DNA of 64,000 bases, from positions 1 to 64,000 of the forward strand of contig NZ_JAUOTP010000008.1 of NCBI RefSeq assembly GCF_030546695.1, written 5' to 3'. Made by a program: the position numbers and the translations under genes. Source of the stretch: Sphingomonas natans (lineage in GTDB: Bacteria > Pseudomonadota > Alphaproteobacteria > Sphingomonadales > Sphingomonadaceae). The notes below the pieces were generated by a model that saw nothing but the letters and a program-made list of their open reading frames with translations, was not told the origin of the DNA and did no database searches. Each line of letters starts with the position of its first letter. Within the stretch, counting starts at the first letter, position 1. Positions 30,362-39,388 of this stretch are shown in pieces.

Positions 30362-30706
30362 ATGGCGGACAAGGCGGCAGGCGCGTTTCGCACGATCGGC
30401 GAAGTCGCCGAGATGCTCGACATGCCGCAGCATATCCTGCGCTACTGGGAAACGCGCTTCCCGCAGCTGAAGCCGCTCCAGCGCGCGGGCAACCGCCGTT
30501 ATTACCGGCCCGCCGACGTCGCTCTGGTCGAGCGCATCCACCAGCTGCTCAACCGCGACGGCTACACGATCAAGGGCGTGCAGAAGCAGCTGAGCGAGGA
30601 GGCGAAGAAGGACGGCGCCGCAGTGCCCGCCGCCGCTTCCCCCTTGCGTACGATCCGCGACGCGCTGGCGCTCGCGCTCGTCGAGGATGCGCGCCGGACG
30701 GGCTGA
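30362..30706 (+). CDS. MerR family regulator
   Basis: A 114-residue regulator with an N-terminal MerR winged helix (about 9-80: [29 protein letters not shown] and [19 protein letters not shown]) and a short helical tail without effector domain or Cys cluster. It follows ihfA after 11 bases. This ihfA-linked MerR protein is conserved in alphaproteobacteria; its targets are not evident. Confidence 0.9.
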   Translation: MADKAAGAFRTIGEVAEMLDMPQHILRYWETRFPQLKPLQRAGNRRYYRPADVALVERIHQLLNRDGYTIKGVQKQLSEEAKKDGAAVPAAASPLRTIRDALALALVEDARRTG

Positions 30707-30718
30707 GACCGGCCTCGG

Positions 30719-31150
30719 TCAGACGCGCAATTCGCCCTCGTCCTCGCCGTCCCAATAATGGACGCGCGCAGCATGCACCTTGATCAGCACCAGCCCCGGG
30801 GTGTCGACGCCTTGCGCGAACCAGCGATCGAGATCCTTCGTCCAGTGGGCGGCGAACGCCGATTTGTCGCGGATCAACGCGGCCTCGCCCTCGACCGCGA
30901 CGAAGAAGGGGCGCATTCCGAGCAGCCCGCTCTTGCCGAGGAAGCTCAGGCCCACCTGCGGATCGGCGGCGATGTCGCGGACCATGCGCGAATCCTCGGT
31001 CGTGAAATAATGGCTGTCGCCGTCCCAGCTGACGTCGCGATTGTTGCTCATCGGCCGCGCGCCGATCGCGCCGCCTTCGGTGTGCGTGGACAGCATCGCG
31101 AAATCCACGTCGCGCATCTTTTCCGCCAGATCGGCGATCGTCTTGGCCAT
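30719..31150 (-). CDS. Pyridoxamine 5-phosphate oxidase-like flavin-binding protein
   Basis: A 143-residue split-barrel protein of the general stress protein 26/PPOX-like group. It has MRDVDFAMLSTHTEGGAIGARPM at the N-terminus and WDGDSHYFTTEDSRMVRDI in the middle, where FMN is bound in relatives. Start at 31150 is preferred over 31156 because GAGGAG then stands six bases upstream. The reaction is unknown. Confidence 0.85.
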   Translation of the reverse strand: MAKTIADLAEKMRDVDFAMLSTHTEGGAIGARPMSNNRDVSWDGDSHYFTTEDSRMVRDIAADPQVGLSFLGKSGLLGMRPFFVAVEGEAALIRDKSAFAAHWTKDLDRWFAQGVDTPGLVLIKVHAARVHYWDGEDEGELRV

Positions 31151-31205
31151 GGGCATCTCCTCTTCGCTGAGGAGAACGCACGCATCGACGCACTGCTCCC
31201 TGACT

Positions 31206-31697
31206 TCAGCCAAGCGTGGCTTCGTCGCCGCCCCGCGTCGCCGGGAGCAGCGCAGCATAGGTCCCCAGCGGCTCGCCGCGCGCCAGGCGCCACCAGCCGT
31301 GCTGGACGATCATGCCCTGTTGCTCGATGCCGTAAGCCTCCAGCGGGCGGCCGGGCACGATCTCATAAGCGTAGCTGCAGAACGGGTGGCGGCGCAGCGG
31401 CAGGAGCAGGCCGCGCTGATGTTGCCAGACATGCGTCAGCTCGTGGACGAAGAGCGCGCGGAGCGGCCAGTCGGCGAGCGCATAATCGTCGCGCCACAGG
31501 CCGTCATGCGGGTGAACCCAGATGTCGCCGTCGGGCGCCATGATGACGTTCTTCGGCTGGAACGGCCACCAGCGCGCGCGGTGGACGCGCACGCGCGCGG
31601 GATCGAGGCTCGCGCCGAACGCTTGCGCCGCCAGCTCTTCCTCGCCGGGCGTGAGCGGCCGGCCGGGATCGCGGGAGAAGCGCAGGCGCGTGGCGAT
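31206..31697 (-). CDS. Vgr-related putative metallopeptidase-like protein
   Basis: About 163 residues containing FVHELTHVWQHQRG, an HExxH-type zinc motif, after WWPFQPKNVIMAPDG; this resembles sphingomonad proteins annotated as Vgr-related. I see no ATG, GTG or TTG at the expected N-terminus. GGAGG lies just before CTGATC, at the stop of the upstream gene, so a rare start (ATC 31697 or CTG 31700) or coupled re-initiation is likely. The alternative ATG at 31787 would overlap the upstream gene by 91 bases. Proteolytic activity is not established. Confidence 0.65.
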   Translation of the reverse strand: MATRLRFSRDPGRPLTPGEEELAAQAFGASLDPARVRVHRARWWPFQPKNVIMAPDGDIWVHPHDGLWRDDYALADWPLRALFVHELTHVWQHQRGLLLPLRRHPFCSYAYEIVPGRPLEAYGIEQQGMIVQHGWWRLARGEPLGTYAALLPATRGGDEATLG

Positions 31698-32140
31698 CAG
31701 ACCTCCAGAGCGAGCGTCAGCGGCATCCCCAGATCGGCGAAGCTCGCCGCGACGGCCTGAGCGCTGGTAAGCAGACCGACGCAGCATTTCACGCCCAAAG
31801 TCTCGGCGAGCCTATCATGCGCCATTTCGGGCTGCTCCTGCGCGAGCGCCACCGCCGACAGAAGCGCGCGCTCGTCGCCCGTCATCCGCCCGCAGCAGCA
31901 GGGCGCGACCATCAGCCGCTTGCCCGCGACGCGCGCCGATTCGCCCATGAAAGCGCGGAGCAAGACGAGCGGACGGCGGAAATTGACGCCGAAGCCGCCG
32001 ATCATCGCCTGCGCGGCAAAGGCATCGTCGAGGCCGCCCGCTGCCATCCGGCGGACCGCATAGAGGAGCAGCCGCGCATAGGCGCTTTCGGGAACGGTGA
32101 ACGGCAGCATCCCGGCCGCCTGCGAATGGCTCTCTCTCAT
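31697..32140 (-). CDS. Conserved hypothetical protein (DUF6628-like)
   Basis: A 147-residue protein, probably a sphingomonad-specific family of unknown role. It is helical, with VNFRRPLVLLRAFMGESARVAG and a Cys cluster APCCCGRMTGDE plus GVKCCVGLL, which could bind a metal. Start at 32140 is supported by GGAGGA seven bases upstream; two ATGs further upstream lack one. Its stop overlaps the start region of the Vgr-related gene, so the two are probably coupled. Confidence 0.6.
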   Translation of the reverse strand: MRESHSQAAGMLPFTVPESAYARLLLYAVRRMAAGGLDDAFAAQAMIGGFGVNFRRPLVLLRAFMGESARVAGKRLMVAPCCCGRMTGDERALLSAVALAQEQPEMAHDRLAETLGVKCCVGLLTSAQAVAASFADLGMPLTLALEV

Positions 32141-32209
32141 CGGCTGATCCTCCATCATGAGAGGAAGCTGACAGTCCCGCTATTGCAAGTCAATCGCAAT
32201 AAGCGGTGA

Positions 32210-33535
32210 TCAGACGGGCGGAGTGCCGTTCGCGTCGAGCACCGTGCCGGCCAGATAGAGCGAGCCCGCGATCAGCACGACCGGGGGCATATCGTCCTGC
32301 TCGGCCGCGATGGCCGCCAGCGCCGCGGCGACATCCCCGCCGCCGCGCGCGGCGAGCCCCGCTTTGTTCGCAGCGGCGGCGATCGCCGCCGGATCGTGAT
32401 GGGTATGGCCCGCGACCGGGACGGGATGGATCACGGCGGTGCTGCCCGCAAACGGCTCCAGAAAGCCCGCGAGATCCTTATTCTCCAGCATTCCCAGCAC
32501 GATATGGAGGCGACGGCCCGGCGCCACGCGCAGCCGGAAATATTCGGCGATGACGCGCGCGGCGGCCGGATTGTGCCCGCCATCGAGCCACATTTCGCTG
32601 CCCGGCGCGAGCAAGGCCGGGAGCGGCCCCCGATCGAGCCGCTGCAGCCGCGCTGGCCATTCGGCCCAGCCCATCGCCGCACGCAAGGCGGCGGGCGGGA
32701 CCGCCAACGCCCGCTGATGGCGGAGCATGGCAATGGCGAGCCCGGCATTTTCGGCCTGGTGCGCGCCGGCGAGCCGCGGCAGCGGCAGATCGAGATCGCC
32801 ATCGGCATCGCGATAGGCGAGCCGGCCGCGCGATCCATCGACCGCCCATTCGCGATCCGCCGCCAGCCAGCGCGTGCCCGCCGCCGCAGCCGCCTTCTCG
32901 ACCGGCTCGGCGACGCGCGCCGGATAATGGAGCGTCACCAGCGGCGCGCCCGGCTTGGCGATGCCGGCTTTCTCGGCGGCGATATCCTCGATCCGATCGC
33001 CCAGGAATTGCTGATGATCGAGCCCGAGCTGGGCGATGCCGCAGATCAGGGGCTCTCGAATCGCGTTGGTCGCGTCCAGCCGACCGCCGAGCCCGACTTC
33101 GACCACGCAGGCATCGGCCGGCACGCGCGCGAAGGCGAGGAAGGCGGCGGCGGTCGTCACCTCGAAGAAGGAGGCGCCGATATCGCCGCCGGCATCGAGC
33201 ACCTCGCCGAGCAGTTCGGCGAGCAAAGCATCCTCGATCAGGCTGCCTGCGAGCCGGATGCGCTCGTTGAAGCGGACGAGATGCGGGCTCGTATAGACAT
33301 GGACCTTGTGCCCCGCCGCCTCGAGCCCCGCGCGCAGGAAGGCGCAGGTCGATCCCTTGCCGTTGGTGCCCGCGACATGGAAGACGGGCGGCAGGCGGCG
33401 CTCAGGATTGCCCAGGCGTTCCAGCAGCAGCGTGATTCGCTCGAGCCCGAGTATGTCGGTGCCGAGCGAAAGCGTCGCCAGCCGATCGAGCTGCGCCTGG
33501 ACGGCGGGATCGGACGAGACGGCATGATCGGCCAT
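32210..33535 (-). CDS. folC: Bifunctional folylpolyglutamate/dihydrofolate synthase
   Basis: FolC (441 aa) adds glutamate to dihydropteroate and to folates. The Mur-ligase-type ATP site is HVAGTNGKGST (about residues 50-60), followed by YTSPHLVRFNERIRL, LGGRLDATN and LGLDHQQFLG. It is the last gene of the trpF-trpB-trpA-accD-folC run, 36 bases after accD. Confidence 0.96.
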   Translation of the reverse strand: MADHAVSSDPAVQAQLDRLATLSLGTDILGLERITLLLERLGNPERRLPPVFHVAGTNGKGSTCAFLRAGLEAAGHKVHVYTSPHLVRFNERIRLAGSLIEDALLAELLGEVLDAGGDIGASFFEVTTAAAFLAFARVPADACVVEVGLGGRLDATNAIREPLICGIAQLGLDHQQFLGDRIEDIAAEKAGIAKPGAPLVTLHYPARVAEPVEKAAAAAGTRWLAADREWAVDGSRGRLAYRDADGDLDLPLPRLAGAHQAENAGLAIAMLRHQRALAVPPAALRAAMGWAEWPARLQRLDRGPLPALLAPGSEMWLDGGHNPAAARVIAEYFRLRVAPGRRLHIVLGMLENKDLAGFLEPFAGSTAVIHPVPVAGHTHHDPAAIAAAANKAGLAARGGGDVAAALAAIAAEQDDMPPVVLIAGSLYLAGTVLDANGTPPV

Positions 33536-33571
33536 CAGCGCGCTTTCGGGAAAAGGAAAAGCCGGGCGGCC

Positions 33572-34426
33572 TCAGGCAGCGGCCTGCTCCGGGCAGAGAT
33601 AGCCGATCAGCCGCGCGAGCTCGGCGCGGATCTTGTGGCGGTGGACGACCATGTCGAGCATGCCGTGCGCGAGCAGATATTCGGCCCGCTGGAAGCCCTC
33701 GGGCAGCTTTTCGCGGATCGTCGATTCGATCACGCGCTGGCCCGCAAAACCGATCAGCGCGCCGGGCTCGGCGATCTGCACGTCGCCGAGCATCGCATAG
33801 CTGGCGGTGACGCCCCCCGTCGTGGGATCGGTCATCACGACGATATAGGGCAGCCCTGCCTCGCGCAGCTTCTGGATCGCGACGGTTGTCTTGGGCATCT
33901 GCATCAGGCTCAATATGCCTTCCTGCATGCGCGCGCCGCCGGCGGCGGTGAAGATGATGTACGGGCAGCGTTCGGCGATCGCCGCCTCGACGCCGATCAG
34001 GAAGGCGGCACCCACCGCCAGCCCCATCGATCCGCCCATGAAGGCGAAATCCTGGACGCCGACGATCGCCTTCATCCCCTCGATCCGGCCGCTCGCATTG
34101 ACGAGCGCGTCGGTCTCGCCGGTGGCGGTCCGCGCCGTCTTGATTCGATCGGCATAACGCTTCGAATCGCGGAACTTGAGCGGATCCTCGCGCACGTGCG
34201 GGCTGGGCAGCGGCACATAGACGCCGCTGTCGAACAGGGCATCGAAGCGCTCGTCGGGCCCGATGCGACCATGATGATCGCATTTCGGGCAGACGGACTC
34301 ATTGTCCTCATATTCGCGCGTGAACACCATCGTCCCGCAGCTCGGGCATTTGTGCCAGAGATTGTCGGGCGTCTCCTTCTTCTGAAGGAAGGGAACGGCG
34401 TTGCGGACGCGATCCAGCCAGCTCAT
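33572..34426 (-). CDS. accD: Acetyl-CoA carboxylase carboxyltransferase beta subunit
   Basis: AccD (284 aa) with AccA transfers the carboxyl group from biotin to acetyl-CoA. The N-terminal zinc ribbon shows CPSCGTMV and CPKCDHHG (Cys about 28, 31, 47, 50); the crotonase-like body has [10 protein letters not shown] and [14 protein letters not shown]. Its start overlaps the trpA stop by 4 bases. Confidence 0.97.
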   Translation of the reverse strand: MSWLDRVRNAVPFLQKKETPDNLWHKCPSCGTMVFTREYEDNESVCPKCDHHGRIGPDERFDALFDSGVYVPLPSPHVREDPLKFRDSKRYADRIKTARTATGETDALVNASGRIEGMKAIVGVQDFAFMGGSMGLAVGAAFLIGVEAAIAERCPYIIFTAAGGARMQEGILSLMQMPKTTVAIQKLREAGLPYIVVMTDPTTGGVTASYAMLGDVQIAEPGALIGFAGQRVIESTIREKLPEGFQRAEYLLAHGMLDMVVHRHKIRAELARLIGYLCPEQAAA

Positions 34427-35241
34427 GCGGCCTGCTCCTGTCGGCTGAGCGCCGCGGCGAGGCCGGCGACGATGTTGCCCGCGGCGGCGGCGGGATCGGT
34501 GCCCGCGGCGGCGGCCCCGGCGATCGCATCGACGATCGCCGAGCCGACGACGACGCCATCGGCGACGCGGCCGATCGCCGCGGCCTGCTCGGGCGTGCGG
34601 ATGCCGAAGCCGACCGCGACGGGCAGATCGGTCGCCGCCTTCAGCCGTGCGACCGCGTCCTCGATGCTGGCCAAAGCGGCCTGCTGCTGTCCGGTAATTC
34701 CTGCCACCGAGACATAATAGAGGAAGCCGTCGGCGCCCTCCAGCACCGCGGGCAGGCGCGCGGCATCGGTGGTGGGGGTCGCGAGGCGGACGCTCGCGAT
34801 GCGCTCGGCGCGCAGCGCCGGCCCGAGCGAGGCATCCTGCTCGGCGGGGATATCGACGCAGATGACGCCGTCGATGCCGGCTTCGGCGCAGGCCTGCGCG
34901 AATGCTTCGGGCCCGCGGCGGAGCATCGGATTGGCATAGCCCATCAGCACCAGAGGCACCTCCGGGTGGCGCGCGCGGAAATCGCGGGCGATGGCGAACA
35001 TCTTCGCGCTGGTCGCGCCCGCGCCGAGCGCGCGGAGATTGGCGCGCTGGATGGCGAGGCCGTCGGCCATCGGATCGGTGAAGGGCAGGCCCAGCTCGAT
35101 CAGATCCGCGCCGCCGGCGACGAGCGCATCGAGGATCGCGGGCGTTGCCTCGGGGGTGGGATCGCCGCCGGTGACGAAGGTCACGAGCGCCGCGCGCCCC
35201 TCGGCGCGCGCGCGGGCGAAGGCGTTGGCGATACGGCTCAT
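34423..35241 (-). CDS. trpA: Tryptophan synthase alpha chain
   Basis: TrpA (272 aa) cleaves indole-3-glycerol phosphate to indole and glyceraldehyde phosphate. The catalytic Glu is in [16 protein letters not shown] (about residues 46-61) and the Asp in [10 protein letters not shown]; the phosphate-binding [10 protein letters not shown] and GVVVGSAIV follow. Its ATG lies immediately downstream of a 38-bp palindromic repeat, whose GAGAGGG serves as the apparent ribosome site. It overlaps the DUF559 gene stop by one base. Confidence 0.96.
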   Translation of the reverse strand: MSRIANAFARARAEGRAALVTFVTGGDPTPEATPAILDALVAGGADLIELGLPFTDPMADGLAIQRANLRALGAGATSAKMFAIARDFRARHPEVPLVLMGYANPMLRRGPEAFAQACAEAGIDGVICVDIPAEQDASLGPALRAERIASVRLATPTTDAARLPAVLEGADGFLYYVSVAGITGQQQAALASIEDAVARLKAATDLPVAVGFGIRTPEQAAAIGRVADGVVVGSAIVDAIAGAAAAGTDPAAAAGNIVAGLAAALSRQEQAA

Positions 35242-35612
35242 CAGGCCCTCTCCCCTTCAGGGGAGAGGGTGGGGAGAGGGGGAGTCGGAGCGATTGCCAT
35301 CAAGACGCCCTCCAGATTTTGCATCACATCTGCATTCGTAAAGCGAATCACGCGATAGCCCTGTCGTTCCAAATAAACCGAACGCGCGGCGTCCTCCGCC
35401 TCGCGCCCGCCGTGCGTGTCGCCGTCCACTTCCACCACGAGCATAGGTGCGCGCGAAGCGAAATCGGCGATGTACGGCCCAATCACCTTCTGACGGCGGA
35501 ATTTCATGCCTTCGAACCGCTTGGCCCTGAGCGCCAGCCACAATATTCGTTCGGGCTCGGTCGGCTCGCGCCGCATCGCCTTCGCGCGCTGCGTAAGCTC
35601 GGGATCGCGCAC
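35241..35612 (-). CDS. DUF559 endonuclease-like protein inserted in the trp operon
   Basis: A 123-residue protein of the DUF559 family, related in fold to very-short-patch-repair endonucleases. [17 protein letters not shown] near the start, [17 protein letters not shown] and [12 protein letters not shown] give the expected Asp...Glu-x-Asp active-site pattern; [17 protein letters not shown] closes the fold. The start is GTG at 35612. The tail [12 protein letters not shown] is encoded by the flanking repeat, not by the family core. It breaks the usual trpB-trpA adjacency. Function in the cell is unknown. Confidence 0.85.
   Translation of the reverse strand: MRDPELTQRAKAMRREPTEPERILWLALRAKRFEGMKFRRQKVIGPYIADFASRAPMLVVEVDGDTHGGREAEDAARSVYLERQGYRVIRFTNADVMQNLEGVLMAIAPTPPLPTLSPEGERA
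35245..35282. repeat. 38-bp terminal inverted repeat, right copy near trpA
   Basis: This copy matches the reverse complement of 35619-35656 in 37 of 38 bases. It contains an internal palindrome CCCTCTCCCC-TTCA-GGGGAGAGGG able to form a 10-bp stem. It abuts the trpA start and encodes the last dozen residues of the DUF559 protein. Confidence 0.9.
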
Positions 35613-35618
35613 CTTACG

Positions 35619-35656
35619 CCCCCTCTCCCAACCCTCTCCCCTGAAGGGGAGAGGGC
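35619..35656. repeat. 38-bp terminal inverted repeat, left copy near trpB
   Basis: Reverse complement of the copy at 35245-35282 with a single mismatch. It lies 13 bases beyond the trpB stop and 6 bases before the DUF559 start. Its CCCTCTCCCC-TGAA-GGGGAGAGGG core is a 10-bp stem-loop. Confidence 0.9.
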
Positions 35657-35669
35657 TTGCGGATGCGGC

Positions 35670-36902
35670 TCATATGGACGTGCCCATCGCGTCGGCGACG
35701 GTTGCCATGTCCTTGTCGCCGCGGCCCGAGAGGTTGACGAGGATGATCTGGTCGGCGCGCATCGCCTTGGCCCTTGCAGGGACGGCGGCAAGCGCGTGCG
35801 CGCATTCAAGCGCGGGGATGATGCCTTCGACGCCGGCCAGCAGCGCGAAGGCGTCGACCGCTTCCTGGTCGGTCACGCCCTCGTACCTGACGCGGCCGAT
35901 GTCGTGCAGCCACGCATGTTCCGGGCCGATGCCGGGATAATCGAGGCCCGCCGAGATCGAATGCGCCTCGCTGATCTGGCCGTCCTCATCCTGCAGCAGA
36001 TAGGTGCGGTTGCCGTGGAGCACGCCCGGGCTGCCGCCGCCGATGCTGGCTGCGTGCTTGTCCGTATGCACGCCGTGACCGGCCGCCTCGATGCCCAGCA
36101 TCGCGACCTCGGGATCGTCGAGGAAGGCATGGAACAGGCCGATCGCGTTGGAGCCGCCGCCGACCGCGGCCACAAGCAGATCGGGCAGGCGGCCCTCGGC
36201 CTCCAGCATCTGCGCGCGCGCCTCGGTGCCGATCACCGACTGGAAATCGCGGACCATCTCCGGATAGGGATGCGGGCCCGCGACGGTGCCGATCAGGTAG
36301 AAAGTGTCGGCGACGTTGGCGACCCAATCGCGCAAAGCCTCGTTGAGCGCATCCTTCAGCGTCTGCGCGCCGCTCGTGACGGGCACAACCTCGGCGCCGA
36401 GCAATTTCATCCGGAAGACGTTGGCCTGCTGCCGCTCGACATCCTTGGCGCCCATATAGACGACGCATTTGAGCCCGAAGCGCGCGCAGACCGTGGCGGT
36501 GGCGACGCCGTGCGACCCCGCGCCCGTCTCGGCGATGATCCGTGTGCGGCCCATGCGGCGCGCGAGCAGGATCTGGCCGACGCAATTGTTGATCTTGTGC
36601 GAGCCGGTGTGATTGAGCTCCTCGCGCTTCAGATAGACCTTGGCGCCCATCCCGGGCGCCGCGCCCTTGCGGATCGTCTCGGTCAATCGCTCGGCATAAT
36701 AAAGCGGGCTCGGGCGGCCGACATAATGTCTGGCGAGCGCATCGAGCTCGGCCCGGAACGCCGGATCGGCCTTGGCCGCGCGATATTCGCGGTCGAGATC
36801 GAGGATGAGAGGCATGAGCGTTTCGGCGACATAGCGTCCGCCGAAGCTGCCGAAATTGCCCTGCGGATCAGGCTGGGCGCGGAGGCTGTTGGGAAGCGTC
36901 AT
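35670..36902 (-). CDS. trpB: Tryptophan synthase beta chain
   Basis: TrpB (410 aa) joins indole to serine with PLP. The PLP lysine is in [15 protein letters not shown] (about residue 97), the carboxylate site is [12 protein letters not shown], and the phosphate loop is VGGGSNAIG. Its ATG overlaps the trpF stop by 4 bases; trpA is displaced downstream by the DUF559 cassette. Confidence 0.97.
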   Translation of the reverse strand: MTLPNSLRAQPDPQGNFGSFGGRYVAETLMPLILDLDREYRAAKADPAFRAELDALARHYVGRPSPLYYAERLTETIRKGAAPGMGAKVYLKREELNHTGSHKINNCVGQILLARRMGRTRIIAETGAGSHGVATATVCARFGLKCVVYMGAKDVERQQANVFRMKLLGAEVVPVTSGAQTLKDALNEALRDWVANVADTFYLIGTVAGPHPYPEMVRDFQSVIGTEARAQMLEAEGRLPDLLVAAVGGGSNAIGLFHAFLDDPEVAMLGIEAAGHGVHTDKHAASIGGGSPGVLHGNRTYLLQDEDGQISEAHSISAGLDYPGIGPEHAWLHDIGRVRYEGVTDQEAVDAFALLAGVEGIIPALECAHALAAVPARAKAMRADQIILVNLSGRGDKDMATVADAMGTSI

Positions 36903-37537
36903 AGACGGCCGGTCGCTTGGAGGAAGGCGGCGATCTTGTCCACATCCTTGACGCCCGGCGCGCTTTCGACGCCCGACGAGACGTCGACCGCGGACGCGCC
37001 GCTGATCGCGACCGCCTCGGCGACGCTCGTCGCATCCAGCCCGCCCGAGAGCGCCCAGGGCAAGGGGTGGTCGAAGCCCGCGAGCAAATTCCAGTCGAAG
37101 CGCAGGCCCATGCCGCCGGGGAGCGCGGCGCCGTCGGGGGTCTTGGCGTCGTACAGGATGCGATCGGCCGCGCCGCGATAGGCGGCGGCACCGGCGAGAT
37201 CGGCAGCGGTGCGGACCGAAATCACCTTCCAGATCTCGGCACCCGTGCTTCGCCGCAGCGCAACAACACGTTCCGGCGATTCATGGCCATGGAGCTGGAG
37301 GATCTTCATCCCCGCGCCGATCGCGCGACCGACGAGCTCGTCGTCGGGATCGACGAGGACGGCGACCTTCCCGACATGGCCGGGCATCGGCGCCGACAGC
37401 GATGCGGCTTGATCCGCCGTGACATAACGTGGGCTCTTCGCGAACATCATGAAACCGAGCCACGCGGCACCATGGCCGATCGAGGCGGTCACGGCTTCCG
37501 ACGTCGAGACGCCGCATATCTTGGTCTGGATGCGCAT
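36899..37537 (-). CDS. trpF: Phosphoribosylanthranilate isomerase
   Basis: TrpF (212 aa) isomerises phosphoribosylanthranilate in tryptophan synthesis. The catalytic Cys is in TKICGVST near the N-terminus; [18 protein letters not shown] and [14 protein letters not shown] complete the barrel signature. It is the first gene of the trpFBA-accD-folC unit. The 190 bases upstream (37538-37727) hold no gene and should carry its promoter and that of the divergent secreted protein. Confidence 0.95.
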   Translation of the reverse strand: MRIQTKICGVSTSEAVTASIGHGAAWLGFMMFAKSPRYVTADQAASLSAPMPGHVGKVAVLVDPDDELVGRAIGAGMKILQLHGHESPERVVALRRSTGAEIWKVISVRTAADLAGAAAYRGAADRILYDAKTPDGAALPGGMGLRFDWNLLAGFDHPLPWALSGGLDATSVAEAVAISGASAVDVSSGVESAPGVKDVDKIAAFLQATGRL

Positions 37538-37727
37538 GCGGGCCTCTTAGCGCCTCTGGCGCCGCGGTAATCGCCTAAATACGCATCAGCCGATTGCAGA
37601 TCATGCAACCGTGGCGGCCTGCTTCGCAGTTGCAGCATCCGGCCGAGCCGGGCATTTGCTGCATCGCAATACAGAATAATCGCACCGTCTAGAGAGAGGC
37701 AGACCCCTTCCGTTTTGGAGACCTGCC

Positions 37728-37994
37728 ATGATCAAGTTCGCTCTTCCGCTTCTCGCTGTCGCAATCGCCGCTCCGGCCGTCGCGCAGACCCAGGTTGCTC
37801 CGCTCGCCTTCGAGCGTGACGGCATCCGCTACGAAGCCAATGTCATGACCGCCGACAATGGCGTGACCCGCATCACCGGCAAGGAGCTGGACAGCGGCCG
37901 CACTTTCGATCTGAAGCTGATCAACGGCAAGGTCGTCGGCCGCTACGACCGCACCGACGTGCGCTACGACGCACCGAGCGCGCGCATCAACTGA
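37728..37994 (+). CDS. Small secreted hypothetical protein
   Basis: An 88-residue protein with a clear signal peptide (first 19 residues, cleavage after APAVA). The mature part of about 69 residues is probably beta-rich (YEANVMTADNGVTRITGKE, TFDLKLINGKVVGRYD). No known family is recognised. It has its own promoter region, the ribosome site TTGGAG and a strong hairpin behind it, so it is likely monocistronic. Confidence 0.7.
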   Translation: MIKFALPLLAVAIAAPAVAQTQVAPLAFERDGIRYEANVMTADNGVTRITGKELDSGRTFDLKLINGKVVGRYDRTDVRYDAPSARIN

Positions 37995-38015
37995 TCTTCA
38001 TCGATATGATGACCG

Positions 38016-38051
38016 GCGGGGCCCGGAGCGCAGCAGCGTTCCGGGCCCCGC
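38016..38051 (+). terminator. Rho-independent-type terminator hairpin
   Basis: A perfect 12-bp stem (GCGGGGCCCGGA at 38016-38027 with TCCGGGCCCCGC at 38040-38051) encloses a 12-base loop and is followed by a short TTGCG. It lies 22 bases after the small secreted gene. The T tract is weak, as often in GC-rich genomes. Confidence 0.7.
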
Positions 38052-38112
38052 TTGCGTCCGCCGCGTGCCGCCTCTAGCCCGGAGCCTCGCCTGAAGGCTC
38101 GAAGGGATAGCG

Positions 38113-38958
38113 ATGCGGTTCGAGGGCACGTCCACCTACGTCGCCGGGGAGGACCTGAAGGTCGCGGTCAACGCCGCCGTCCGCTTGCGCCGCCCCTTGC
38201 TGGTCAAAGGCGAACCCGGCACGGGCAAGACCGTCCTCGCGCACGAGATCGCCGCCGCCGTCGGCGCGCCGCTCATCTCGTGGAACGTCAAATCGACGAC
38301 CAAGGCGCACCAAGGACTCTACGAATATGATGCGGTCGCGCGGCTGCGCGACGGCCAACTGGGCGACGCGCGCGTCCACGACATCAAGAATTATATCCGC
38401 AAGGGCAAGCTGTGGGAGGCGTTCACCTCGCCCCAGCTGCCGGTGCTGCTGATCGACGAGATCGACAAGGCCGACATCGAATTCCCGAACGACCTGCTCC
38501 AGGAAATCGATCGGATGAGCTTCGACGTCTATGAGACGGGCGAGACGATCGCCGCGGCGGACCGCCCGATCGTCGTCATCACCTCGAACAACGAGAAGGA
38601 ACTGCCCGACGCCTTCCTGCGCCGCTGCTTCTTCCATTATATCCGCTTTCCCGATCGCGAGACGATGCAGCGAATCGTCGATGTCCATTTCCCCGGCATC
38701 CAGCAGCGGCTTGTCGCGCGCGCACTCGACATCTTCTACGAGGTTCGCGACGTGCCCGGCCTCAAGAAGAAGCCCTCCACCAGCGAGCTGATCGACTGGC
38801 TCAAGCTGCTGCTGCACGAGGACATGCCGCTGGAGGTGCTCCAGACCAAGGATGCGCGCCAGGCGATCCCGCCGCTCCACGGCGCCCTGCTCAAGAACGA
38901 GGCCGACGTGATGCTGTTCGAGCGGCTCGCCTTCCTGACCCGCCGGCAGGGCAACTGA
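38113..38958 (+). CDS. MoxR-type AAA ATPase
   Basis: A 281-residue AAA+ ATPase of the MoxR group, expected to act as a chaperone together with a VWA protein. Walker A is KGEPGTGKTVLA (about residues 35-46), Walker B is LLIDEIDKAD, sensor 1 is VITSNNEKELPDAFLRRC. Its likely VWA partner is encoded two genes downstream at 39388. A GFA-family gene sits between, 1 base after this stop, so the three form one unit. Confidence 0.92.
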   Translation: MRFEGTSTYVAGEDLKVAVNAAVRLRRPLLVKGEPGTGKTVLAHEIAAAVGAPLISWNVKSTTKAHQGLYEYDAVARLRDGQLGDARVHDIKNYIRKGKLWEAFTSPQLPVLLIDEIDKADIEFPNDLLQEIDRMSFDVYETGETIAAADRPIVVITSNNEKELPDAFLRRCFFHYIRFPDRETMQRIVDVHFPGIQQRLVARALDIFYEVRDVPGLKKKPSTSELIDWLKLLLHEDMPLEVLQTKDARQAIPPLHGALLKNEADVMLFERLAFLTRRQGN

Positions 38959-38959
38959 C

Positions 38960-39388
38960 ATGGCCTATACGGGCCGCTGCGCCTGCGAGGCGGTGACGCT
39001 GACGGCGGATGGCGAACCCGTGGCGGTGCGCCAATGCTGGTGCCGCCGCTGCCAGACGGCCGCGGCGGGCAGCCCGACCGTCAACGCGATCTTCCCGGTC
39101 GATTCGATCGCGATTCGCGGCGAGCTCGGCTGGTTCAGCTATCGCGCCGACAGCGGCAACGAGCTCAGCCGCGGCTTCTGCCCGGCCTGCGGCACGCAGG
39201 TGATCGGACGATCCTCGGGCAATCCGCATTTCCGCGTCATCCGGTTGGGCGTGCTCGACACGCCGCACGACCTGGCGCCGACCGCGGCGATCTGGACCGA
39301 AGAGGCGCCCGCCTGGGCGGCGATCCCGCCCGGGCTGGACCGCTTTCCCCGCCAACCCCCGCCACCCCGACCCGCACCCGCCGGCTGA
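38960..39388 (+). CDS. GFA family zinc protein
   Basis: A 142-residue protein of the GFA (glutathione-dependent formaldehyde-activating enzyme-like) fold. The zinc ligands are visible as GRCACEAVT, CWCRRCQ and FCPACGTQV. Despite the family name, few members act on formaldehyde, and this one lies in a MoxR/VWA unit rather than with frmA. Its stop overlaps the next start (TGATG). The Pro-rich tail has no family counterpart. Confidence 0.88.
   Translation: MAYTGRCACEAVTLTADGEPVAVRQCWCRRCQTAAAGSPTVNAIFPVDSIAIRGELGWFSYRADSGNELSRGFCPACGTQVIGRSSGNPHFRVIRLGVLDTPHDLAPTAAIWTEEAPAWAAIPPGLDRFPRQPPPPRPAPAG

Noticed and set aside
32396-34717. 773-codon open frame on the plus strand across folC and accD
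   Set aside because: Antisense to two conserved genes with correct motifs; composition typical of high-GC shadow frames.
35319-37181. 620-codon open frame on the plus strand across DUF559, trpB and trpF
   Set aside because: Antisense to well-supported trp genes; spans unrelated genes and repeats.
38960-39388. Formaldehyde-activating enzyme as part of the frmA pathway
   Set aside because: The gene is about 30 kb away in a MoxR/VWA unit, and the family name is not a reliable guide to activity.
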